Source: Xiphydria camelus | Lineage: Eukaryota > Arthropoda > Insecta > Hymenoptera > Xiphydriidae | NCBI GenBank assembly: GCA_963678675.1 | Contig: OY783193.1 | Span: forward strand, 1,805,501 to 1,869,500 | DNA: 64,000 bases | Direction: 5' to 3' | The notes under the pieces: model-generated | Told to the model about the DNA's origin: nothing | What the model saw: the letters and a program-made list of their open reading frames with translations, nothing else | Database searches by the model: none | Position numbers and translations under genes: made by a program | Part shown: positions 33,144-44,682 of the stretch, piece after piece | Numbering within the stretch: position 1 is the first letter of the stretch | How the letters are laid out: the number at the start of each line of letters is the position of its first letter

Positions 33144-33618
33144 CACGGTGTCTAGCGAAATCTGAAAAAGAAATTACCCGACTTTTCCAGATCTTCCAGT
33201 GTGAAATAGCGAAATTTTCCTGACCGCTACGAGTACAAATCTACTGTAAAGTGTTACGCTTCAGTCGTTTTTCGTCGAACGAACAAATTAACTGATATTC
33301 TTAGAAAGGGTTATATAATAACTGAGAAATAAAGATTGAAATAATTTAACTTTGTCGAATCATATTATTATCAAATGGCTTTTTTTAGAATAAGAAAGAA
33401 CTTGGATATATACACATGTGAAACACTCTTTTAGATTTCTATATAAATTCTTAAAATTGTTAACAGACTGAAAGTCAAGCTATGTGATAAATGTCAGTAT
33501 TTCTAAAAAAAATTCACGAAATTCCTCATTTCCCCTAACTCGTCCCTGACATTTCCTCATCTGCATAATTCCTTGACAATTCCAGGTTTTCCAGAATTCC
33601 CCGATTGCTGACACTGTG
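33144..33618. mobile_element. Family N repeat, copy 1
   Basis: It begins CACGGTGTCTAGCGAAATC and ends GCTGACACTGTG. It shares TTTTCGTCGAACGAACAAATT, ACTGAGAAATAAA and the tail CCTGACAATTCCAGGTTTTCC with copies at 46830 and 62901. About 475 bp, AT-rich, noncoding. Confidence 0.6.
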
Positions 33619-33757
33619 TGTGCAAGGAAAAATAAGTAGAATTCAAGCAACCAAACTGAAGTTGAAACGAGCGAACATCTCTGCTTGAAACAATTACACC
33701 GTGAGATTCGCCGTATTCAATCTCACCGATGATTGAATGAAGCAATTTCTTTTTCAG
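33612..33757. mobile_element. TA-type MITE abutting family N
   Basis: A CACTGTG...GGAAAAATAAG left end pairs with ATTTCTTTTTCAGTG at the right, followed by TA. Internal arms share ATTCAAGCAA-like and TTGAATGAAGCAA. It overlaps the last bases assigned to family N, so the boundary is uncertain. Confidence 0.4.
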
Positions 33758-34536
33758 TGTACTTCCATCGCTCCTCGCGATTCAATCGAACGCGAGTAAG
33801 CGAAGGCGGCACCCGTCCCGACAACTTCAACGTACCGCACGTCGCGAAAAAGGTACCAATTTCGACGGACGAGATTTACGACGGACGGGGAGAGTGACCC
33901 GGTTTAAATTCTCGCCACTCGACTCTCCCGAGCCTCCGCCGCCGCGCGTGCGGCGGCGAGCTACGTATATACCTTCGGCGGGGAGGGCGAACCCGAGGGG
34001 AGCGCGATCGATCGCGGCTCTCCCCCTCCTTCCGCCACTCGAGACCCCGGCGAACGGGAGATGAGTATACGCGGCGCGCCCGGCGAGAGAGGAGCGACGA
34101 TCGAGTGTTCCTCGTTCGCGCGCGAGGGCCGAATTGGACCGAGCGAGAGAGGGTGAAGGAGAGGGACGAAGTTTCTTTGACTTTTCCACCGCGCGGTCGT
34201 CGCGCAGCTTTTTCACGAGGCGCGCGGACGCGGGACGCCAAGAAATTGCTGCCAGAGTGCCGTGGACGGGATCGGTGGGGGAGGGTGGATGGAGGAGAGC
34301 TCCGATGAGTCGCGCTCTCTCGGCTCTGTCGCTGCGCGCGCGGGGGAGAATTTCGAGTCGGGGGGCGTGACGGGACACAAAGGACTCTGGGAATATCTGC
34401 GTACGAGAATATACGGTGGAACGAATGGGCGACGAGTTATTTGGAAAGCTTTCCGCGGAGATCGAAGCTTATCGCGCGCGTGGCGGCGCTTCGTACATCG
34501 CCTCGAGTACGTTGAGAATTATAATTGATGTACCTA
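33758..34536. other. CpG-rich unique sequence, no gene seen
   Basis: GC-rich with GAGAGAGG-type runs at 34140-34165. Open frames on both strands are compositional. Confidence 0.4.
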
Positions 34537-34764
34537 CACGGGAAAAAAAAGTAGAACAGACCAGGTCGGCGGGCACGGACGGGAAGACGCCGATCTGATT
34601 ACTTGAATTAAATAATTTTGTTTCTAACGATTTGAAATGGTTTGACGAAAACAATCTGTAGTCTGGTTTATCAAATTATCGGTTCAAGTACCTAACTCGA
34701 TCTGCGTTCCCCCGTCCGTGACCGCTAATTTAGTCTGATCTACTACATTTTTTTTTTTTCGGTG
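34537..34764. mobile_element. Family E MITE
   Basis: It runs CACGGGAAAAAAAAGTAG to TTTTTTTTTCGGTG between TA dinucleotides, 228 bp. The right arm has TCTGCGTTCCCCCGTCCGTG and the left arm the matching CACGGACGGGAAGACGC. Confidence 0.75.
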
Positions 34765-34859
34765 TACGTAATTCGCGAATACGCTATCAGGAGATCAGCT
34801 ACATCGCACGACGATCCAAACACTCGCGTATACGTATGCGAGTCAATCGCGAGAGGAAT

Positions 34860-35336
34860 CCACGGAAAAGGATAAATCGTAGCATTTCGAAAGTTTGTGG
34901 TAAATTTCGAGACAAGGACAATTTATTGTTACGATAACTACAATTCTAGTAAGAAGTACAGCATCGCTTGCGACTTTACAAAATTTTACTATGATTATTA
35001 CTACACTGAAAAAAAAAAAAATTTGCCGATCCAAGTAACCATTGACACGAATAGTGCCGAAAACCTATTTATTCAAGTCAGACATATTATCGTTGAATCA
35101 AGCATAGGTGTGTTATTCGAATCGAATGCCAGTCAAATGTAGATTCGTTCGATTCAATCAACACACACTTGTCTTAAACAAACACGTTCTTGGCGCTATT
35201 AATGTGGACGGTTGCTTGGATCGGTAAATCATTTTTCCCCGTGTATAAAATTGCACTCATCGTAACGATAAATCGGTCTTGTCCCAGAATATACCAGGAG
35301 CTTTGTAAATGTGTTACGATTACATATATTTTTTTA
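34860..35336. mobile_element. Family C MITE interrupted by another TA-target element
   Basis: The left arm has GTGGTAAATTTCGAGACAAG and the right arm CGTAACGATAAATCGGTCTTG. The middle is split after TA at 35002-35003 by the 240-bp element at 35004-35243. Confidence 0.7.
35004..35243. mobile_element. TA-target MITE inside family C
   Basis: It starts CACTGAAAAAAAAAAAAATT and ends CATTTTTCCCCGTG with TA on both sides. The inverted arms share TTGCCGATCCAAGTAACC and, at the right, GGTTGCTTGGATCGGTAAA. Only copy noticed. Confidence 0.65.
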
Positions 35337-36363
35337 GAAAAGTTCAGCATCCCGTATACAAATCCTCCGCGGGAAGCACACAATCGGGGATGCGCACCTC
35401 GGAGGGTGGTCCACCCCCGGCACGTTTCGCGAGGCGGAGAGGTACCGCGTTCGTCGTAAAAGACCGCCACGAACCGCGCGGCGGCGGACGCACCCGCGGG
35501 TTCCTCTCACCGAAATAGCGCGTAACGACGACACATTTAGATCGTCCGTGCATCGCGCGCTCCTCTTCGTCGTTCCTACGGGGACACGCGCGCGCGAAGA
35601 GCTGGCGCAAATAAACTCGCGCCGCGCTGCCAGGCGGCGCGCGAGCAGAAACACAGCTGCTCCCACCCGAAGAACGTGCCGCGCGCGCTGGAATCAACGT
35701 CTCGCCGGAGGCGGCCGCGAGGAGCGGCGCCCGAAGGAGTCGCGCGGGAAGAGAGAAGAGAGAGAGAGTGAAGGGAACGGCGAGAATGCGCCGCGACACG
35801 GAGAACCATGACCTATACACCGCTGCGCCCCGGAGAACTCCCGTAAAGCGTATTCGCTCTTCTCTCTCTCTCGCTCTCAATCGTCACATTAATTCGGAGA
35901 ACTCAGAGTGGGGCTATTTATATCGCGCGACCCCGTTTAGCTCTCAGCGGCGACGAAATCGTGAAAGAGATAACGAGAGAGAGAATCCTGAAAAATTTCG
36001 CTTCCGGAGGAGACGCGATAGAGCTGCAGCAGGCCGAGAGTCCTCGCGCGATAACCGACGCGTCGTAACGCCGAGCTGAAATTCTCCTTGCACTCTCTCC
36101 TTCTTCTCTTTCTTTTGCAACCCGGAGAGGTACCTACTTGAGTTTCGCTAAGAGAAGCGGCTGGTGTCGAATGTCGCGGCTCGGACGAGTGTCGCGCGCG
36201 CTTCTATTTGTAGTAACAGCATCCGCACACGATGCAAACATTCGGCGCGTGCTCTCGGGCGCGTTATAGCTTTATCTCCCGCACGTGTATGCCCGTACGA
36301 CTCCTCTTTCTTTATCGTTCTTCTTCTCGCATTCAGCCTGGCTACGTATGTGCATAACTCGTG
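35337..36363. other. CpG-rich unique sequence, no gene seen
   Basis: GC-rich with GAGAGA runs near 35755-35770. The open frames are Arg/Ala-rich and occur on both strands at once. Confidence 0.4.
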
Positions 36364-36815
36364 CACCGAGACGAAAATTGCTTGATCGCAATAAACGTGT
36401 TTTTGGACAGTTCTAATAGCACATTTATTCGATTCGAATACGGAGTAAAATTAGTCGTATGTACAAAGTGTGTGGTAAATTTCGAGACAAGCCTGAATTT
36501 ATCGTCAAGACAATCACAATTTTAGTAAAAATTCCCGGAATGCTTGCAACTTAACTACGAGATTTACCATAATTTTTATTAAAATTGTTGTTACCGTAAT
36601 AATAAATTGGCCTCGTCTCGAAATTGACCACCAAACTTTGTACATCCTGCGATTTATTCTTGTCCGTGAACGAATACCGATTTGATCCAAATTGTATTCC
36701 ATCGAATCAATGACATTTATATACATTCAATCGATATTCATTCTAATCGAATAAATGTGCTCCTAGAACTATTGCAAAACAAGTTTAACCGATTCGAGTA
36801 ATTTTTTTCTCAGTG
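36364..36815. mobile_element. Family F MITE interrupted by family C
   Basis: The left arm has GCAATAAACGTGTTTTTGG and GTTCTAATAGCACATTTATTC. The right arm has TCGAATAAATGTGCTCCTAG and ends TTTTTTTCTCAGTG. Family C lies at 36441-36668. Confidence 0.7.
36441..36668. mobile_element. Family C MITE inside family F
   Basis: Left end CGGAGTAAAATTAG after TA, right end TTCTTGTCCGTG. The arms carry GTGGTAAATTTCGAGACAAG and TCGTCTCGAAATTGACCACC. Confidence 0.7.
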
Positions 36816-38214
36816 TAGGTAAGTACCGCGCGTATGAAAAAAAAACAAAATAATCGTGGAATCTGCTAAAAAAAATGCCTCCGAGGAAATCGGCTGTATC
36901 AGGTACTCGAGATGTCGTTTAATAAACGGACACAGCGCTCCTCGCCCGAGAAGAATTCACGAGGGAAAACACGATAATCGATAGACTTCGGGTCGCTCCC
37001 GAAAGGGAGAGGCGAGTTCGAGGAGGAGCGATCGCGGGGGAGGGCGAGAGTGCGGGAGGATCGATTCGACGAAGGAAGGGGGGCGGCGATGCAGCGTCGT
37101 TATTTTCACGGAATGTATAGTTCGTAGGGGTAACCCCCCGGCAAACGCGCACGGTCTCTCTCGTTCGCATCTGCAGGTTTATCGGGCGATCGCGGTACGT
37201 CGGATGTTTTTACGCGAAAAATTCGTGGTACGACGACGCATAATTTTATCCGCGAGCATCTTTCGACCTTTCTGAAAACAGCTCCCGGGGGTATCGATCG
37301 AAGAAAGAGAAGGCGAGGGAGAGGCAAACGCCAATCCTCAAACGGGGAGTGATGACGACTAACGATGACGACTTTCCGAGAAAAGTTATAATGCATGGAC
37401 AAAAATTTCATACGCACGGTACAATTGCTGCAAATTGTAACAAAAAAAATGTAAGATTTACCAGGAAAATGTTAAATTAAGAGAATAATCATATACAGTT
37501 TATCATTATCAAATAATCAGTTGCATTTACAAGAATATATTTACAACTTTAACTTTGTAAATCTAATCGTTTTTTTTTTTTTTTCCGTGTAATACATATC
37601 AAAGCAGATATAATATATCGTGAAGGAGGTGAAGAATCGTTGACTCGTGAAATTCCGTGACGGGAGGGAGGACGAGTCCCTCTTCTCCCGTCCGAGCGAA
37701 GGGACACCGCGGTCGAGGCGAAATGAGATTTATAGTCCTTTAACTCGCGGCTGAGTGCCCCGATACGAGTCAATTAGTGCGTCGGTCGTAAAAATAATGC
37801 GACGGGACGCCACGAAATCGAGCGCGGCCGTCCGTCTCGCGCGCGTATCGCTGCACGATTCGGCCGGGTCAGAGGAGCGTTTTATAGACAGAGCCATTAA
37901 TATATGGTTGCGCGATGTACGCGGGGACGTCGCGCGGCTACCACCCACCTTTTCTCGCTCTCCCTCGACCCATCCCGTACATCAACTTCGCGCGCATTTG
38001 AATCGGCGCCAAGTGTCACCGAGCGCGCGCTTGGCTTTCGACACGGCGACAGAGAAGCGATGTTGGGAACAACGCCCTTAAATCGCGAGTGCAGCCCGGA
38101 CGAACTAACGATAAAATCCACCGTACGACGTTGCCGCTTTACTTGGGAAGCTCCGGAGAAGCAATGCACAGCAATATGCGCAGAGTGTCTGGTTTTTGCA
38201 CGTAAACAATATTT
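36816..38214. other. Mixed unique sequence, no gene seen
   Basis: CpG-rich DNA at 36.9-37.4 and 37.6-38.1 kb is separated by an AT-rich spacer with a T-run at 37570-37583. No gene recognised. Confidence 0.4.
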
Positions 38215-38720
38215 TCGTCTTTAAATTCAATTTTTGTAACATCATTTGATATGATATATATTTTATTTCGATGTATTTCACACATTCGATACAATATTTA
38301 CGAAAAAATAATTATTCGCTGAATTATACACTGAAAAAAATATTTAGCTTATCCACAGCTATATTTCTGGCTGCCTCAGACATTATTTGGTGACAACTAG
38401 AAAAATATTGCTAGCGTGGCAAGAATTCTCGCTATTGCGAAGAAAATTATCACTGCAATTACTATAATTTTCTAGTTGTGGCCAAATTTTTTTGAGTGTA
38501 TAAGTGCATTTCTCTCTACGACATTGTGACGTCATCGATACGCCAGAGAGGCACTTATGCCAAGCAACGAGTGCGAGAGAGATAGTCTTACAAAGCAGGA
38601 TAACGCAACTACACTTTCGAGCGTCGTTTTCTAGCTTAGATAATGAAAGGCTGACAATGAAAAATGAAAAAATACGGGATGAGTACAATTTTATCCGGCT
38701 TTCGAATCTGCAAGACAAAA
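38215..38720 (-). repeat. Dispersed repeat family P, copy 3, split by family A
   Basis: In reverse it matches copies 1 and 2 over GACGTCA, CTCGCACTCGTTGCTTGGC and the AATAATTATTCGC block. Family A (38329-38498) interrupts it at a TA. Confidence 0.65.
38329..38498 (+). mobile_element. Family A MITE inside family P
   Basis: CACTGAAAAAAATATTTAGC to TTTTTTTGAGTG between TA dinucleotides (38327-38328, 38499-38500), 170 bp. The same place is uninterrupted in family P copies 1 and 2. Confidence 0.8.
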
Positions 38721-39490
38721 AGTTTATGACAAAACCGAATTCGCCCCGCTCGAATTTCACGCCGCGTCCGGCCGAAATTCTCAAACGACGCGGTCACGGC
38801 GCGCATAGGTAGTTGAACGCCGTACGTCGCGCCCGCCCACCCCACGCGCGCGTCGCGTTTATATTACCCAGGGGGGGCGACCTTTCGCTACGGCAAAAAC
38901 ACTCGCCCACCACACGGGCCCTCCTAACGAAGGTACAGAGAGGAAGTCGACTAATGGTTTCTTCTCTCACACCCCGAGCGAACCCCTCTTCGCGCAGGCC
39001 GGAAACGTTCGACGGAGAGAGGATACTCCGCTTTTACCGAGAATAAAGCCGGCGATTATGTGACTCCTGGAAGAGAGAGCGATTCCTCTTCGATCGCCAC
39101 CCCTACGCGCTCCGAAAAATCCGTCCTATATTTCCGTACCTCTCGGAAAAACAACAACAACAGCGGACAATATCCGAACAGGCGTGTCATCCCGCGCTTC
39201 TACGATAATCGCCGTTATCTCTTTACCCGTGAACTTTTGGCCCGCGTTATGCTATGCTTTTTCGAAGATTATTACGTTTTGATCTACGGAAAAATTCCGT
39301 GCGTCGATATGGGTCGGCGGTTCACGAACGACGAGATACGTACGCGTAATCGCCGCATCGAAGAAGTCGGTCGGTTCGTTAATCGATGTTGTCGGATCCA
39401 GATTTCGAATTTTCGTTTTGTAAGTTCCTTTCGGGGGAGATCCGGAGATTGCTCGATCGATTCTGAAGCTGTTTCCTTCGGGTACAACCG
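38721..39490. other. Unique sequence, no gene seen
   Basis: A 179-codon plus-strand frame (39060-39599) looks less biased than most but runs into the family D repeat at its end and has no motif I recognise, so it is not called. Confidence 0.4.
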
Positions 39491-39710
39491 TCATATGAGT
39501 CGAAGCTTAATCGCCGTGAAAGAAACTTCAGTCACGTCTGTTATCTCTCTTATTTATGAACATTGGAGCTACACCGATATACGACTTTGTTGTAGGTAGA
39601 TGAAAATATAATCTTCAAAAAAGTGTTACGCAATTATCAGCCAAAAGCTCATAGATAACGAGATGATAATGATTCAAGCTCCTTTCCTGGCGAGTAAGTT
39701 GAAACTCACG
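39491..39710. mobile_element. Family D MITE
   Basis: Left arm with GAAAGAAACTTCAGTCACG, centre ACACCGATATACGACTTTG, right arm CTCCTTTCCTGGCGAGTAAG. It abuts a family K element. Confidence 0.7.
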
Positions 39711-39957
39711 CACAGAGAGAGAAGAGTATATTATTAACCACTGCTATACCGGATAACAGATTTGACATTTTCGGGAAAGTATTGAATTCGTTGCTCGGCT
39801 GTATGTCAACAATTGACATATATCTCGTGAAATTCACCAAATGTATGTCAACCGTTATCACACAGTACAGCAATGAAGGCGATACCTTTTCCCCAAAATG
39901 TCAAATGTTCTATCTCGTATATAACAGTGATTAATATGCTTCTCTCTCCGTCTACTG
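39711..39957. mobile_element. Family K MITE, copy 1
   Basis: It runs from CACAGAGAGAGAAGAGTATA to TATGCTTCTCTCTCCGTC with inverted arms (TTTGACATTTTCGGGAAAG and CCCCAAAATGTCAAA). Copy 2 is at 54772-55009. Confidence 0.65.
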
Positions 39958-40583
39958 TACACCGAGCGGAGGACAAAGGAGAGTAGAATCGAGTACCCTA
40001 GTTCGTTCCCTGTAGGGGGATTGGGTAACTGCACAAAACAGATAGAGTGCCATCTGTGGCACGCACCAAGCATCCAGCAGATGCCCGTGGTATAAGCGCT
40101 GTTTACACGTTATTTTGGATAACAATTCAAGTGTTTTACCTATGATATTTAATCAACATGGCCTCAATTATAATAGAATGTGGATTTCAGAGCATTCAAA
40201 TAAATTCTTTCCGTGAAAAAATCGTCATCAAAAGGTAAATACAAGCAGCGCCGCCAAGCTGGGTTTCTTGGCGAAACTTGGATGTACATTCTCTATATGT
40301 ACACGTGTAACACAAACAAAAGCTACGTTTGCGGAAGTGCGCTAGAGCCCTATTCCTACTTTCCGTTACAAGTCACGACAACGGCCCGGGTGTCCGCTCT
40401 ATCCTGCTCCGCAACGGCGGAAAGGACGACGGCAAACAATTTCACCCGCAGTACCTACATATATACATGTACTACCTCGGAAAGTCTCTCAGAACTCCTT
40501 CGCGGGATCTATTTACGGGGGTGGGGAGGCGTGGGTGGGTGCAGTACGTGTTGCATCCTACAGGAATGTCGTTGGCCATGAGG

Positions 40584-40626
<43 letters not shown>

Positions 40627-41151
40627 AGACGATCGAAGAGGCTCGTCGCGTTCTCCGTGAGAGGGAGAAGAAAGAGAAACGCGCGCGAGGAAGAAAAAAA
40701 GGAGTGGGTGACGAGGGAGCAAGACGGAGAACGCGGTTTAAATGGGAAGGAAAAATCCGCGAGTGGGTCGCGAAGGTGAGACTCCACCTCCCTCCTTCGT
40801 CGCACCGTCCTCCGCCTACAGTCCTGCGCGAAATACACACCCGAATTCGTGATAAAGACCGGGGCCTGGTCTGTCCCGACCTCGAAGAGAGATAAGCCCG
40901 ATAACCGTGGGTTTCGCCCCCTCGAAAACCTCCCGAGCCGTTAGATACAAAGAGCCTTTCCCCTGCCGCGATACGGTTAGAGTTTCGCACCCTCCGATGC
41001 TCGGTGCAGGAATACGCGGAGCCACATCCGCGAGGATAACGAAGGATTTCGCCGTGTGGGAGGTCCGCGCGCGCGTTTCAAGTTCGACCGGTGCATTTGC
41101 ATAATTCGAGTAACGACAACACGGTCCCAAAAGCGGATTCCACTGCGATAA

Positions 41152-41188
<37 letters not shown>

Positions 41189-41313
41189 TAGGAGGAAAAA
41201 CGAGCTTAAGAATGCATAATTTATGGTGCGACTTACCCGCGACGTTGCCGTCGTAAACCAAAAACCAGCGTAGGTCAAATTGAACTCACCTGTAACAAGA
41301 CAAAGAGAAAAAA
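39958..41313. other. Unique sequence with GA microsatellites, no gene seen
   Basis: GA tracts at 40589-40619 and 41157-41182. A splice-site-like motif at 41280-41312 is listed separately. No gene recognised. Confidence 0.4.
41280..41312 (-). other. Possible recursive (ratchet) splice site
   Basis: On the minus strand a pyrimidine-rich run leads into TTGTTACAG followed at once by GTGAGTTC (junction between 41290 and 41289). A 3' splice site fused to a 5' splice site with no exon between them is the signature of recursive splicing in long insect introns. It is on the EcR strand, upstream of the A exon, and would matter only if a noncoding first exon lies farther right. Chance occurrence is possible. 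Confidence 0.3.
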
Positions 41314-41492
41314 GGGTGATCAGTTTAATCCACGACGTTTCTCTTTTCTTTTTGCGCAACATTGAAGTCCGTTATCAACGTGTATCTCGAGAACCGCGTC
41401 ATTTGCTCTCATTGCGTGGGGTTAAACGTGGGTATTGTACATAGAGGCACGGGGAGGTACCATTGCGCAATTTTACAGGCGTAAGCTCCTTT
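41314..41492. repeat. Direct duplication, copy 1
   Basis: It shares GGGTGAT..GTTTAATCC, ACGTGTATCTCGAG and GCGTGGGGTTAAACGTGGGTA with 41767-41946. The two copies are separated by family Q and family F sequence. Confidence 0.7.
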
Positions 41493-41514
41493 TACCTTTT
41501 TTTAAGCCTTTTAA

Positions 41515-41608
41515 CCTTAGAAGGGTAGACGGTACTGATTAGTAAAATTTACTCAGAAAGCGTATGTCAGTGAATGGGCTAAATTTTTCACGATATCCTT
41601 TCAGAGGT
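41515..41608. mobile_element. Family Q short piggyBac-like repeat, copy 1
   Basis: Begins CCTTAGAAGGGTAGACGG after TTAA (41511-41514) and ends ATATCCTTTCAGAGG before TAAT. The interior GTCAGTGAATGGG matches 42425-42523. TTAA is preserved on one side in each copy. Confidence 0.45.
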
Positions 41609-41615
41609 AATTATA

Positions 41616-41766
41616 CACTGAGAACAAAAATTGCTTGGCTGACATATAAACGTGTTTTTGGACAGTTCTAAAAGCACGCTTATTCGACTCGAATAAACAC
41701 CGATTTGATCCACATAACATTAAATCAAATTAATAATACTTTTACTCGACCTTTCGATATTCAAAA
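41616..41766. mobile_element. Family F MITE, truncated
   Basis: Begins CACTGAGAACAAAAATTGC after TA and has TAAACGTGTTTTTGGACAG. It is cut off at about 41766, where the second copy of the flanking duplication starts, so the right end was lost or displaced. Confidence 0.6.
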
Positions 41767-41946
41767 AGGGTGATTTGTTTAATCCGACGTTTTTCTTTTC
41801 TTTTTTTGCGTAACATTGACATCGATTATCGACGTGTATCTCGAGCGAACCGCGCCATTCACACCCGTTGCGTGGGGTTAAACGTGGGTACGGTATACAG
41901 ACGCGCGAGGAGACACGATTACGCAATTACAGACGCTCGGGTAAGT
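41767..41946. repeat. Direct duplication, copy 2
   Basis: Same sequence as 41314-41492 with scattered differences, including an extra T in the pyrimidine run. Confidence 0.7.
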
Positions 41947-42424
41947 AGGGCGCGCCTATAATTATCAGCGATCGAGATAACGTCCAAAGGAGCGGAACTC
42001 GGCGATAATTACCGCGAGCGAGCGACGCGGACGCGAATAAACAACGCATCGCGCACGGTGCACCTAGCCGGCAGCGCGCGCCGTAACCACACACGCGCGT
42101 GTAGTAATTTGCAAATTCCATTCAGGTGCGGATTACGTAGCCGCGTTTAGGGGGAACGGCCTTGCGCCGAGCAATCATCCGTCGATGTGCAACGTTTTAA
42201 GTATCAACCGTGCGCACCGGCGCTATAATAGCCGACTCGGTAAATCGGCGTGTTGCGGCACCGAGAGCTGCACTGTTTAAATGAAACGCAGGCATAAAGC
42301 GCACCCGTAACCGCGCGCGCTGCCTGCCGTCTCCGTAGAGGAAAGTTCAGTGCGCGGTGCGGATTGCGAGTCGTCGTTCGCACTTTTCCGAAACGCTTTA
42401 GAGAATTCTAGAATTCGATCGGAG

Positions 42425-42523
42425 AATCCTTTTAGCACTAGAAAGATGTTGATGAGTTGAATTTACGCACAAAGCCTATATCTGTGAATGGGATTAAATA
42501 GGTTCACGGTTATCCTTCCAAGG
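42425..42523. mobile_element. Family Q short piggyBac-like repeat, copy 2
   Basis: It has AGCACTAGAAAGATG on the left, CTGTGAATGGGATTAAA inside and TATCCTTCCAAGG before TTAA (42524-42527). Like copy 1, it has a family F element just to its right. Confidence 0.45.
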
Positions 42524-42531
42524 TTAATATG

Positions 42532-42753
42532 CACTGAGAAAAATATTTACTTCATTGAAATAAATGTATTTTTCAACAGTCCCAAGAGAACGTTTATTAT
42601 CGATTCGATTGGATATCGATTTGATCTACTTAATATTCGATCAAATTAATAATATAATACACTCGACCATTCGATATTCATTCTAATCGAATAAATGTGC
42701 TCTTGAGGCCATTCAAAACACGTCTATTTCGTGAAATAATTTTTTTTCTCAGT
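42532..42753. mobile_element. Family F MITE
   Basis: It runs CACTGAGAAAAATATTTAC to TTTTTTTCTCAGT, about 222 bp. Inverted arms carry AACGTTTATTATCGATTCG-like sequence and TCGAATAAATGTGCTCTTG. Confidence 0.7.
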
Positions 42754-43808
42754 ATAAAGAAAAGAGTGCATCATCTCGCGAGCATCACCGCGCGGTTGAA
42801 AAATGCGAGCGATCGAATTCTGTTGCTAAAAGTAAACCTAAAAAAGATCCCGAAGAAGAAAAAAGGTTAAGACGAAAGGCAAAACGAATGCAACGGACAA
42901 GGTTCGGCTTCCCATACGTCGCATAACATTCTTGCAGCGTGCGCCTCTCGCCAGTCCGACGGCGAGAAAGACGGCGACGCTGCACGCCGGTTGCGCAAAC
43001 GATCCGAGAGCGAACTACAATGTATCTTGATCTGTGTGTATATCGAAGCGTGTTTACAAGCGCCGCGGCTGTTGCTCGTGCGTCTCTTCGTCGGACACAG
43101 CGTTTCTGTAATATATACCGTGCAACGACGTTTCGATTTTGGCACAAGGTCGTATCCGCGATTCGAGGAGCCTCAACCTACTTCCCAGGTTTGTGAACGG
43201 AACGGAATGGCCTGGAGAGATAGGGGGGGAACCGGCGAGACTCATGACACGGCACGGATTGTCCTCGTACAATGGAGCGGTCGTAGGCTCCGGAGAGCTC
43301 TCCTTCGGTCGAATTTATCATGCCGCTACACCGTGAGCTCGAATGTGACACCGTTGTTACATACAGCATCCGTCGCGCGCGTGTACCTCGTGATGCGATA
43401 TTCTCGATCCACGATTCCAAAATAAACGCGGAGACGACTCATCGACGGTGTAGATTTTGCCGTCCCGAGAATAGAATCGATATGCGTTGAAGCTATGCTC
43501 GCACCTGTCGAATGCACCTGTCCATCCGTAATGGTCTTCGATTCCGATTCAACCTGACGGATAATCTAATCGCGTTGCATCGTAGGTATGCGGATAATCC
43601 CTAGAAATATTACAAATACGAAATAAGTTTATCCGTATCTTTGTTACGTCTTCACGGCTAAATTACTGCGTTTTTTGACTTTGATGAAATTTGGCACAGG
43701 GTAAATTGAAACACGGAGGATACAGGGTGTGTGACGTAATAATAAGTTTAATATGACGAACGCAAAATAAATAATGATAATTGAAATTTCACGTGGAAAG
43801 TCACGGGT
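42754..43808. other. Unique sequence, no gene seen
   Basis: CpG-rich to about 43.6 kb, then AT-rich. No gene recognised. Confidence 0.4.
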
Positions 43809-43998
43809 ACACCCAGGAAAAAAGTCTGGTTGAACACGAACCTGATAGAAATATTTATCAGAGATGAATAGGAATTTATTCACGTCGAACAAAAGTCTAT
43901 TTGAATTTGATTGATATTCTACTAAGTTCGTACTCCTATTTATCAGAGATAAATTTTTCTATCAGGCTCGTGTTCAACCAGTCCTTTTCTCTCTGTAT
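43809..43998. mobile_element. Foldback MITE with long arms
   Basis: The left arm AGTCTGGTTGAACACGAACC and the right arm CAGGCTCGTGTTCAACCAG are inverted, as are ATAGAAATATTTATCAGAG and its counterpart. The right outer end is TTTTCTCTCTGTATA. Single copy in the window. Confidence 0.65.
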
Positions 43999-44682
43999 AA
44001 CAGCAGCTGGTACTTAATACAAGAAGGAATTACTTTTTCCACGTGCGAATTAATTCTCCCAACCGAATCTATCAATGACGCGTCTACAGTAACGAGGGAC
44101 GAATTAAATACGTGGAGACCCAAAGAGAAGGGGAAGCCCCCGATTTCCCCCCGACGTGCCCAGAATGCAGAATCGACCCGGCGCGTGATATGCGCGATGA
44201 CGAAGACACGAAGCGCCGGAAGAGCGTTCGCTGTGATGACGTGACACCGCCGATTATCCGTAGTACTGTGTATGCGCGATATCGCGATTACCGAAATCGG
44301 CAAAGGCCCGATTCGAGACGAGCCGAGTCGCGTCCGGAAATATCGACTCCGGGAGCGCCGCGCGCGCGTAAATGTCGAAAGTCGGCAGGTGTCGGTGTCG
44401 CGATGTCGGTGCCAAGTGGCCGGGGTGCATTGGACACGCGCGCTTCCCCCGGTTTCGCGCGATTTCGATTGCCAAAGACAACACAGGTGCACACACGCGC
44501 GCCTCTTCCTTCGCCCTCGAGAGGCACTTTACGTGGCTAATTTTCCCGGTCGCTCCGGTGCGGCGTTCCGTTCTTCGCGTGCCGTGCAGCGGGGAAAAAT
44601 TATCGTTGCGACGGTGAAAACAGCAGCGTCGATAATAATTCGGCGCCGCGCGGAGCATCGGGAAATAAGAGGATCGTTACAA
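43999..44682. other. CpG-rich unique sequence, no gene seen
   Basis: Overlapping open frames on both strands at 44112-44660 are compositional. Nothing recognised. Confidence 0.4.

Noticed and set aside
39060..39599. 179-codon plus-strand frame
   Set aside because: Its last part is the family D repeat and the rest matches nothing I recognise.
40329..40895. Arg/Glu-rich frame across a GA tract
   Set aside because: The charged repeat is just GA translated; no gene structure around it.
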